A DNA stretch of 5,910 nt. Source: Aquisalimonas sp. (GTDB taxonomy: Bacteria; Pseudomonadota; Gammaproteobacteria; Nitrococcales; Aquisalimonadaceae). Position 1 is the stretch's first letter; the number at the start of each line of letters is the position of its first letter. The stretch spans positions 1-5,910 of the forward strand of contig SKYZ01000320.1 in the NCBI GenBank assembly GCA_007127625.1. The letters run 5' to 3'. A program made the translations under genes and the position numbers. Positions 1-5,179 of this stretch are shown piece after piece. The notes under the pieces are model-generated. The model had not been told where the DNA came from. It searched no databases and saw only the letters and a list, made by a program, of their open reading frames with translations.

Positions 1-13
1 GACGAGGGCAGGC

Positions 14-982
14 ATGGAGCATGACGACGAGGCGCTGCGTCGCTACCTGGACGGGCGCCTGGGCGAGGGGTATCTGGACACGCGCCTGGAGCGCGAGCTC
101 CCGGGGGGGGAGCCGGTGTTCGATGCGGCCACGTGGGCCTTCCATCCCGAGAACCTGCCCATTGCGCGTGCGGGCCTGCGCATGGCCCTGCGCGTTGGCG
201 GACTCTACCGCCGTGGGCAACGGAACGCGCGCACCCTGGAAGTGCGCCATCACGACCTTGCGCTGCCGGGACTGTCCGATGCCATGAGCGGGTTCCGCCT
301 GCTGCAAATCAGTGATCTGCATGTGGATGTGGATCCGGACTTCGGTCATGTGCTCGCGGAGCAGCTGCGGGATCTGTCGTGGGACGCATGCGTGATCACG
401 GGTGACTTCCGCTACCGGACCAACGGTGACTTCACGCCGGCGCTGCGTGGTTTCGAGCACATCAGCCGCGTCCTGCATGGGCCTGTATACGCCATCCTGG
501 GCAACCATGACAGCATCCGCATGGTGCCCAGCCTGGAGGCGCTTGGCGCACGGGTACTCGTTAACGAGGGCATCCATCTTCGTGGCATTGGCCATGGCGG
601 GGGCGGGGTGTGGCTGGCGGGCGTGGACGATCCCCACTTCTATCGGCAGCACGACATCCGGCGCGCCCTGGCGGATCGACCCGATGGGCTGCCGGCACTC
701 CTGCTGGCGCATTCGCCGGAACCCTACCGCGAAGCTGCGTCGGCGGGAGTCGACGCCATGTTGTGTGGACATACCCATGGTGGCCAGATCCGGCTCCCCG
801 GCGGCGTGCCGCTGGTGACCAACGCCGATTGCCCGCGGGAGTTCACCAGCGGGGCCTGGCGCTGGCAGGGGCTGCAGGGTTACACCTCCGTGGGTGCCGG
901 CTCGTCGGTACTGGACGTGCGCTACAACTGTCCGGCCGAGGTGGTACTCCACCGCTTGGTGCCCCGGTCGCCGGTGGAGTAG
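14..982 (+). CDS. Calcineurin-like metallophosphoesterase (YkuE/YaeI-like)
   Basis: This is a 322-residue protein of the two-metal metallophosphoesterase fold, expected to hydrolyse phosphomono- or diesters; its substrate is unknown. The metal-binding motifs are complete and in order: DLH at residues 101-103, GD at 130-131, GNHD at 163-166, HSP at 233-235 and GHTHGG at 252-257. About 95 residues precede the catalytic domain, including an LYRRGQRNA stretch near 64-72. There is no signal peptide or N-terminal membrane segment, so it is probably cytosolic, unlike YkuE (Tat-exported) and membrane-anchored relatives. The start ATG has GAGGG at 4-8, five bases upstream. The gene stops 8 bp before the oppositely oriented CarS-like gene. 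Related enzymes include YaeI and chlamydial LpxG (UDP-diacylglucosamine hydrolase), so a lipid-linked nucleotide substrate is possible but unproven. Family is certain; function is not. Confidence 0.93.
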   Translation: MEHDDEALRRYLDGRLGEGYLDTRLERELPGGEPVFDAATWAFHPENLPIARAGLRMALRVGGLYRRGQRNARTLEVRHHDLALPGLSDAMSGFRLLQISDLHVDVDPDFGHVLAEQLRDLSWDACVITGDFRYRTNGDFTPALRGFEHISRVLHGPVYAILGNHDSIRMVPSLEALGARVLVNEGIHLRGIGHGGGGVWLAGVDDPHFYRQHDIRRALADRPDGLPALLLAHSPEPYREAASAGVDAMLCGHTHGGQIRLPGGVPLVTNADCPREFTSGAWRWQGLQGYTSVGAGSSVLDVRYNCPAEVVLHRLVPRSPVE

Positions 983-1005
983 AAACCCGGTCAGTGCGGC
1001 TGACG
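983..1005 (-). terminator. Weak hairpin plus T-rich run at the convergent gene ends
   Basis: GTCAG (990-994) and CTGAC (1000-1004) form a perfect 5-bp stem with a 5-base loop overlapping the stop codon of the CarS-like gene. Read on the minus strand, the stem is followed by CGGG and then TTTCT, giving a poor intrinsic-terminator shape for the minus-strand cluster. On the plus strand no T-run follows. The stem is short, so function is doubtful. Confidence 0.22.
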
Positions 1006-1473
1006 CCGGATGCCCGCCTGGAACAGCAGCCAGGACAGGGGCGGGCCCAGCACGATGAACAGCAAAGCTCCCATGAGTGCGCCCAAGGGCGGCAAGCCGG
1101 CCAGCGGAATCAGGGCACCCAGGGGCAGCAGTGCCTCCGGTCCCTGGTCCAGCCCCAGGAACCGGCTGCTCGGGGCGAGGGCCAGGCGACGCTTGGCAAA
1201 GCTCGAGACCAGGTCTCCGGCCATCGCCAGCAGCCCGGCCAGAGCACAGGCAGCCGGCGGCAGGCCCAGTGCCATCCCGGTCAGTGTCGCCGCCGCTACG
1301 GCCGCGGCAATCCCCCGGAACGACTTGGAGTCCCCGAACAGCCGTTGACCGTCGGCAAGACTGTAGCCGCAGTCCACCGGCAGCGCGGGCCGTCGGCCCA
1401 TGATCAGGCTCACGAGTACCGGGGCCGCGTTCGCCGCAGTGATCACCAGCAGTACCTGCAGCGCCGCGATCAC
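991..1473 (-). CDS. CarS-like (DUF46) small membrane protein, CDP-archaeol synthase family
   Basis: This is a 160-residue, strongly hydrophobic protein with about four or five membrane segments. The conserved polar loops of the CarS/DUF46 family, distant relatives of CdsA, are present: DGQRLFGDSKSFRG at residues 41-54 and GDLVSSFAKRR at 86-96, followed by LGLDQ at 107-111. Archaeal CarS makes CDP-archaeol from CTP and digeranylgeranylglyceryl phosphate. Bacteria do not normally make that lipid, so a role in CTP-dependent activation of some other lipid phosphate is only inferred. The start is GTG at 1473, preceded by AAGAGG (1484-1479 on the minus strand) with a five-base spacer. It overlaps the stop of the upstream cupin gene as GTGA, which suggests translational coupling. 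It is the last gene of a minus-strand cluster and ends 8 bp from the convergent phosphoesterase gene. Family assignment is good; the archaeal product name should not be taken literally. Confidence 0.85.
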   Translation of the reverse strand: MIAALQVLLVITAANAAPVLVSLIMGRRPALPVDCGYSLADGQRLFGDSKSFRGIAAAVAAATLTGMALGLPPAACALAGLLAMAGDLVSSFAKRRLALAPSSRFLGLDQGPEALLPLGALIPLAGLPPLGALMGALLFIVLGPPLSWLLFQAGIRRQPH

Positions 1474-1955
1474 AGCAGCCTCTTCAGGTAAGGTTCGTGA
1501 CCATCCAGCCAGCCCTGGGCGTCCGGGGAGTCACGCAGCATCTCGAAGCCGTGAAAGGCGAATCCCGGACCCACGGCGCAGGCAACCAGCGTCCACTGCC
1601 GATGTGCCTCGGCGGCCTGCCAATCCCCCGCTGGGATCACACGAACGGCGCTCGCGGTGTCGTGCCGTCCCAGGGGCAGACGCTCCACGTCACCGGTTGC
1701 CGACGCCCGCCAGAGAATCAGGCCGTCACCAGCGATGTAATGCCAGATCTCGTCACCGTCCACACGGTGCCAGGCGCTGAACGCACCCCGGGGGAGCAGG
1801 TAGTGAATCAATGTCAGCCCCGGGCGCTGCTCGCCCTCGGGGCGGGTGACGGGAACCGTCCCGGTATGAATCCGGCGGTACCAGCCGCCTTCGGGGTGTG
1901 GCTCCAGGGAGAGTTCGGTGATCAGGCGCTGAGCTTCGCGGGGTATGTCGCTCAC
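1470..1955 (-). CDS. Cupin domain protein, DUF985 family
   Basis: This 161-residue protein matches the DUF985 cupin family throughout. It opens with helix residues and HPEGGWYRR at 20-28, then IHYLL at 50-54, HRVDGDEIWHY at 63-73 and GDGLILW at 76-82. The second half holds AGDWQAAE at 109-116, WTLVACAVGPGF at 121-132 and a closing FHGFEML. His63, Glu69 and His72 are candidate metal ligands, as in other cupins. The biochemical function of the family is not established; a sugar-isomerase-like or metal-dependent role is conjecture. I chose the GTG at 1955 because the family homology begins there. An upstream in-frame ATG at 2072 would add 39 unrelated residues and overlap the Nudix gene by 77 bp. 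The ribosome site is weak (GGA about seven bases upstream). It lies 40 bp after the Nudix stop and overlaps the CarS-like gene by 4 bp, so the three are likely one operon. Confidence 0.88.
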   Translation of the reverse strand: MSDIPREAQRLITELSLEPHPEGGWYRRIHTGTVPVTRPEGEQRPGLTLIHYLLPRGAFSAWHRVDGDEIWHYIAGDGLILWRASATGDVERLPLGRHDTASAVRVIPAGDWQAAEAHRQWTLVACAVGPGFAFHGFEMLRDSPDAQGWLDGHEPYLKRLL

Positions 1956-1995
1956 GAAGGATCCATTTGGTCGTGGGATTGCCGGGTACAAGTCA

Positions 1996-2751
1996 CTAGT
2001 GTGCCGGATCGGGAAAGCGCTGTTCCACCAGCCCGTGACCCGGGATCCCGGTGCCCGTATTGCCGTCGACATCCGCGAGCTCGGCCACCACCTCCTCGGC
2101 GGAGGGGAACGGGCGCAGGCGCTCCAGGGTGTCCCGGGTGGGCGTCATCAGATCCATGGCGCCGCTGTCCCGCGCCGCCAGGGCGCAGTCCGGCGTAATC
2201 CAGCACTGTTCCACCGTCTCTTCGCCGCAACAGCGTGCCTGTTGACCGGGAGGGGCGATGGCCAGGAAGAACCGGGTGTCGAAGCGTTTGGGCGCATACG
2301 CCGGAGTGACCCAGTGGCTCGCGTACAGCATCTGGTTGCCGAAGACGGTCAGCGCCTCCTGTTCGCACAGGTCACGGAGGCTCAATTCCTGACGCCGCAA
2401 CGCCTGTCGGTAATCCGTAAAGCGCTGGCGCACGGCCGACTGGCGGAAATCCAGCGGGGTGCCGTCGGTCCGGTGGGCCAGCAGGATGCCGGCTTCCTCG
2501 AAGCATTCACGGATCGCCGCATGCCGATAGGCAAGTCCGCCTCGGGGAACGCCGAGTTCGGCGCTGGCAGTGGCGTCGTCAAGGGGGCAGGGTACTCCCT
2601 CGTCGGTGGCATCCACCGCGCCTCCCGGGAAGACAAAGGCGCCGGGGCCGAAAAGAGTGCGGGCGTTGCGCTTGAGCAGCAGTACCTCCACCCCTGCCTC
2701 CCCGTTGCGCAGGAGGATCACGGTTGCAGCTGGTCGCGGCTGGACGGCCAT
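1996..2751 (-). CDS. Nudix hydrolase, NUDT19-like with split Nudix box
   Basis: This 251-residue protein begins with the usual Nudix beta-strands (ATVILLR at 9-15, VEVLLLKRN at 21-29) and continues with FVFPGGAVD at 39-47. The catalytic helix motif RECFEEAGI lies at 81-89, with Arg81, Glu82, Glu85 and Glu86 intact as metal and catalytic residues. In a canonical Nudix box (GX5EX7REUXEEXGU) the Gly and the REUXEE part are close; here about 35 residues separate them, which is characteristic of the NUDT19/RP2p branch. Mammalian NUDT19 is a CoA diphosphatase; bacterial members are largely uncharacterised. The likely reaction is cleavage of a nucleoside diphosphate linked to another moiety, with CoA or acyl-CoA as one candidate. 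It is the first gene of the minus-strand cluster, 40 bp upstream of the cupin. The ribosome site before the ATG is poor, and the start is chosen because the fold's first strand follows directly. Confidence 0.9.
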   Translation of the reverse strand: MAVQPRPAATVILLRNGEAGVEVLLLKRNARTLFGPGAFVFPGGAVDATDEGVPCPLDDATASAELGVPRGGLAYRHAAIRECFEEAGILLAHRTDGTPLDFRQSAVRQRFTDYRQALRRQELSLRDLCEQEALTVFGNQMLYASHWVTPAYAPKRFDTRFFLAIAPPGQQARCCGEETVEQCWITPDCALAARDSGAMDLMTPTRDTLERLRPFPSAEEVVAELADVDGNTGTGIPGHGLVEQRFPDPAH

Positions 2752-2955
2752 TGGCGTTTCGCACCCGAATGCTTGCCGCGGCAGATGTCACTCGACGGTG
2801 ACAGTTCGCCACGGCTGGAACCCTTGATTCACACTAGAATACCTGTTTTGTCCGCATGGTTGCATTGCGCCGACGGGACAGGAATAGTTGCGGCGTCGGC
2901 TGCCGTGCCATCTGGCGTGGCTGGCAACGCAGTTCATTCGACCAGCGAGGACAGT
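2752..2955. promoter_or_regulatory. Divergent intergenic region between Nudix and PA2779-family genes
   Basis: These 204 bp separate two divergently transcribed genes and must carry promoters for both directions unless initiation is internal. The stretch around 2822-2862 and 2881-2890 is locally more AT-rich than its surroundings, as expected of promoter DNA. I found no convincing operator palindrome, riboswitch or small gene in it. The short in-frame extension of the downstream reading frame through this gap looks like GC-driven openness rather than coding sequence. Confidence 0.55.
2860..2888 (+). promoter_or_regulatory. Possible sigma70-type promoter for the PA2779-family gene
   Basis: TTGCAT (2860-2865) and AATAGT (2883-2888) are separated by 17 bp. 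The first shares the TTG core with the -35 consensus and the second matches TATAAT at four of six positions, including the second A and final T. This would give a leader of roughly 60 bases. The match is weak and rests on eye alone; the TAGAAT at 2835-2840 is a better -10 hexamer but has no suitable -35 partner. Confidence 0.2.
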
Positions 2956-3369
2956 ATGGTTATGACCCGCACATGTTATCGAGCCTTCGTGACCTTTCTC
3001 GCCAGCGTGTTCATCGCCATGTCGATATGGCTGCCGGCGGCGCAGGCCGAGATGATCGGTACCGACGCGGTGGCCGGCGCCGACGAGGTCGAAGTGCAGC
3101 GGGACGAGATCCTCACGCTGCTCGAGCGGGACGAGGTGCGCGAGCAACTGGTGGCCTGGGGCGTGGATCCGGCCGATGCCGAGGCGCGGGTCGAAGCACT
3201 GACTCCGGCGGAACTCCAGGCGCTCAGCGAGCGCATGGAGGAGGATCCGGCGGGGGCCGGTGTCGGATCCATCGTCGGAGCGGCACTCATCATCTTTCTC
3301 GTGTTGCTGATTACCGATATTCTCGGCTATACGAGCGTGTTTCCGTTCGTGGATCGAACAGCGCAGTAA
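2956..3369 (+). CDS. PA2779-family membrane protein
   Basis: This 137-residue protein closely follows the PA2779 family pattern. A signal-peptide-like N terminus (hydrophobic residues about 11-27, then PAAQA before Glu32) is followed by the family hallmark MIGTDAV at 33-39. A charged helical region at 48-95 contains QLVAWGVDPADAEARVEALT, with GVDPADA at 69-75. After DPAG, a glycine-led C-terminal membrane segment runs from about 104 to 124 and ends in LLITDILGYTSVFPF, the most conserved part of the family. It is probably exported and anchored in the inner membrane by its C-terminal helix. Function is unknown. GAGGA at 2947-2951 lies 4 bases before ATG 2956 and 10 before an in-frame ATG at 2962; either could be the start. 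In many genomes a PA2778-type C39-like peptidase gene is adjacent; here the next gene is an AraC-type regulator. Confidence 0.87.
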   Translation: MVMTRTCYRAFVTFLASVFIAMSIWLPAAQAEMIGTDAVAGADEVEVQRDEILTLLERDEVREQLVAWGVDPADAEARVEALTPAELQALSERMEEDPAGAGVGSIVGAALIIFLVLLITDILGYTSVFPFVDRTAQ

Positions 3370-3383
3370 TCGGTCCGGGGCTT

Positions 3384-3415
3384 CGTGCCGACAGCCGGCA
3401 CGGTGTCATGCCGGC
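3384..3415 (+). promoter_or_regulatory. Two overlapping, mutually exclusive hairpins before the araC-type gene
   Basis: Hairpin 1 pairs CGTGCCG (3384-3390) with CGGCACG (3396-3402) around a 5-base loop. Hairpin 2 pairs GCCGGCA (3394-3400) with TGCCGGC (3409-3415) around an 8-base loop. Both stems are perfect 7-bp matches, and they share bases 3396-3400, so only one can form at a time. Hairpin 2 ends directly before the AGGGG ribosome site (3416-3420) of the regulator gene. No T-tract follows, so neither is a standard intrinsic terminator. A regulatory switch is inference; chance pairing in GC-rich DNA is a real alternative. Confidence 0.35.
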
Positions 3416-3425
3416 AGGGGTGTCC

Positions 3426-4199
3426 ATGGAATCGGCTCAGCTGTTCATCGGTTATGACTGGACACTGTTCACCGGCCGGGTCGATGCCGTGGACAGACAC
3501 CGGAACCCGGCCCATAGCATGGTGCTGGGCGTCGACGGTCCCTTCGTCATGGCCGGGCAGGGCTCCAGGCTGGCCCGCAGTCTGTGGGCCTTCCCGGGCG
3601 CCGACATCCCGGCCCTGAATTACGAGGGCACGCGCATCGGTTACCTTCTGCTCGGGCCGCATCACCCGGTAGCCCGGCATGCCTGGCACCTGGGTGAGGG
3701 GCCATTGCTCACGGATGCTTTTCCGTCGATCCTGGCGGCGGAGTTGCCGGACATCATGGCCCGGGCGGCAGTGGGGGATGTGGTGCCGGAACGCGTCCTG
3801 CAACGCCTGGATGACCACCTTCCGGGCCCACAGGCACCGCCTCTGGATCCACGTATCCGCCGGGCAATTCAGGTCCTGCTGGAAGAGCCGAAACCACCGC
3901 TGGATCAGGATCGACTGGCACGGACCGTCGGCCTGTCCCCCAGCCGTCTGGGGCATCTGTTCCGCGATGAAATCGGCGTCTCCATCGGTCGCTACCGGTT
4001 GTGGACGCGGATACAGCGGCTCGCCATGGCCATCGGAGCCAGCGGCAGCATCACCGAGGCGGCCCAGTCGGCCGGCTTCCGCGACCCGGGTCAGCTGGCC
4101 AGGGATTTCCGTCGCCTGTTCGGGCTCAAGCCGTCCGGTGTCATCCGTAACGCCCAGCCGGTGGCGGTTCATCCGCTCTTCGACGGAGTTGATGCGTGA
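3426..4199 (+). CDS. AraC/XylS-family transcriptional regulator
   Basis: This 257-residue regulator has an N-terminal sensory region (about 1-135) with no clear relative to me, probably cupin-like, and a C-terminal AraC-type DNA-binding domain (about 140-242). The first helix-turn-helix is LDQDRLARTVGLSPSRLGHL at 159-178 and the second starts at GSITEAAQSAGF (207-218), followed by DPGQLARDFRRLFGLKPS (220-237), matching the family signature. I prefer ATG 3426 because AGGGG at 3416-3420 sits five bases upstream; ATG 3408 would add six residues but falls inside a predicted hairpin. The gene follows the PA2779-family gene by 56 bp on the same strand and could be cotranscribed with it. Its 3' end overlaps the convergent transporter gene by 31 bp. 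Targets are unknown: the PA2779-family gene and the transporter are candidates by proximity only. Confidence 0.9.
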   Translation: MESAQLFIGYDWTLFTGRVDAVDRHRNPAHSMVLGVDGPFVMAGQGSRLARSLWAFPGADIPALNYEGTRIGYLLLGPHHPVARHAWHLGEGPLLTDAFPSILAAELPDIMARAAVGDVVPERVLQRLDDHLPGPQAPPLDPRIRRAIQVLLEEPKPPLDQDRLARTVGLSPSRLGHLFRDEIGVSIGRYRLWTRIQRLAMAIGASGSITEAAQSAGFRDPGQLARDFRRLFGLKPSGVIRNAQPVAVHPLFDGVDA

Positions 4200-5146
4200 A
4201 CGTCCGGGAGCCAGCGGGGCAGCAGCTGGGCGTACAGTGCCAATGCACCGAGTTCCAGGGCTGCGGCAATCAGCACCACCGCGGCAGCCAGTGCCGGTTC
4301 CGGCAGCGTTAGCGCGAACGGTAGTATTACCAGGGCGTTGCGCGATGCCAGGCTGAAGATCAGTGTCCGGGTAGCAATCGGGCTCAGGCCGACGGTGCGT
4401 CCGGCAATCCAGCCGAGCACCGGTGTAAGCAGCAGGTAGGCACCGCATCCCAGCAGCGGCCATGCCAGCAGGTTCCCGTGCCCGATCCAGTCCCTGCCGT
4501 AGGTCGCGGCAAGCAGGAAGACCAGCACGATTCCAAGGGGGGTGCTCAACCGCGGCGCGGAACGGTTGAACACCCGCAGTACCGGGAAGGCGGCGCTCAG
4601 GCGGTCCAGTGTCATCGCAAGGGCCATGGGCGCGAGCACCAGGGCGGCCAGAATGACCACCACCTTGTCCAGCGCAAAGGCGTCCAGCACAGTTGCCGGT
4701 GTCAGCGCCAGCAGCCACGCCGGAACCAGCAGCAGCTGGCCGGCAAGAAGGACCGGTGTGGCCAGGGATGCCTGGTGAACGCTGCCGCGGCCCAGGTGCG
4801 TGAACGTCACCACCCAGTAGGTGGACGGCGCCAGCAGCACGAGCAGCAGACTCAGTTGCAGGGTCGGCTCCGGCGGCAGGAGCAGCAGGAGTAACGCGAC
4901 CAGCAGCGGCACGGTGACCGCCTGCATCAGCACCAGGGTGCGCAGGTACCTGCGGCCGTCGTCGGCCACGCGCACATCCCTCCAGTGAATACGGGCACAC
5001 ATGGTGAACATGAGCAGCGCGATCAGCGGCCAGGTGGCGGCCTGGAAACCTGTCGCCTGCCCGGGCAGCATTGCGCTGACGGCCAGGCCGGTGGCCAGGA
5101 CCGCCAGGGTCGCACCGCAGGTTCGCCGGATGGTGGTCACGTCCAT
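4169..5146 (-). CDS. BASS/ACR3-superfamily transporter (arsenic-resistance-like, Cys replaced)
   Basis: This 325-residue inner-membrane protein has about ten hydrophobic segments and the layout of the bile acid:sodium symporter/ACR3 superfamily. Family landmarks are ALLMFTMCARIHWRDVR at 43-59, LLAPSTYWVVTFTHLGRG at 104-121, ATPVLLAGQLLLVP at 129-142 and SRNALVILPFALTLP at 268-282. The closest described group I recall is bacterial 'arsenic resistance protein', in which the fourth segment reads APCTDW. Here that is APSTYW: Ser108 stands where the arsenite-binding Cys of ACR3 would be. The substrate may therefore be an organic anion or another oxyanion. The ATG at 5146 has AGGAAG (5157-5152 on the minus strand) five bases upstream, a good ribosome site. 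It starts 33 bp after the transglycosylase stop, suggesting cotranscription, and no arsR or arsC gene is visible nearby. Superfamily is confident; substrate is not. Confidence 0.85.
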   Translation of the reverse strand: MDVTTIRRTCGATLAVLATGLAVSAMLPGQATGFQAATWPLIALLMFTMCARIHWRDVRVADDGRRYLRTLVLMQAVTVPLLVALLLLLLPPEPTLQLSLLLVLLAPSTYWVVTFTHLGRGSVHQASLATPVLLAGQLLLVPAWLLALTPATVLDAFALDKVVVILAALVLAPMALAMTLDRLSAAFPVLRVFNRSAPRLSTPLGIVLVFLLAATYGRDWIGHGNLLAWPLLGCGAYLLLTPVLGWIAGRTVGLSPIATRTLIFSLASRNALVILPFALTLPEPALAAAVVLIAAALELGALALYAQLLPRWLPDVHASTPSKSG

Positions 5147-5179
5147 GTCGTCTTCCTGGCATGGGCGGGCGGGGCGAGA

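Noticed and set aside
610..1491. Plus-strand open frame of 293 codons over the phosphoesterase end and the CarS-like gene
   Set aside because: It is a shadow frame with Gln/Arg/Gly-rich composition and no family resemblance, overlapping two well-identified genes.
1956..2072. Longer N terminus (39 residues) for the cupin from ATG 2072
   Set aside because: The extra residues do not resemble the family and overlap the Nudix coding end; GTG 1955 matches the family's usual beginning.
2835..2840. TAGAAT as a -10 box
   Set aside because: The hexamer is good, but no -35-like sequence lies 16-18 bp upstream (candidates such as CGGCTG do not fit).
1945..2955. Upstream extension of the PA2779 reading frame by 337 codons
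   Set aside because: The extension runs antisense through the well-supported Nudix gene and has no domain. The signal peptide and ribosome site place the start at 2956 or 2962.
2856..3425. Upstream extension of the AraC-type reading frame across the PA2779-family gene
   Set aside because: The extension is Arg/Gly-rich shadow sequence overlapping a recognised gene; the ribosome site at 3416-3420 supports ATG 3426.
1959..3852. Repeated GGATCC hexamers scattered through the middle of the window
   Set aside because: They are irregularly spaced, fall in different codon contexts and share no longer flanking repeat; this looks like chance in GC-rich coding DNA.
3327..5162. Very long open minus-strand frame (611 codons) spanning the AraC and transporter genes
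   Set aside because: Its translation is Pro/Arg/Gly/Ala-rich low-complexity sequence with no recognisable domain. It lies antisense to the AraC gene and out of frame with the transporter; it is an artefact of high GC.
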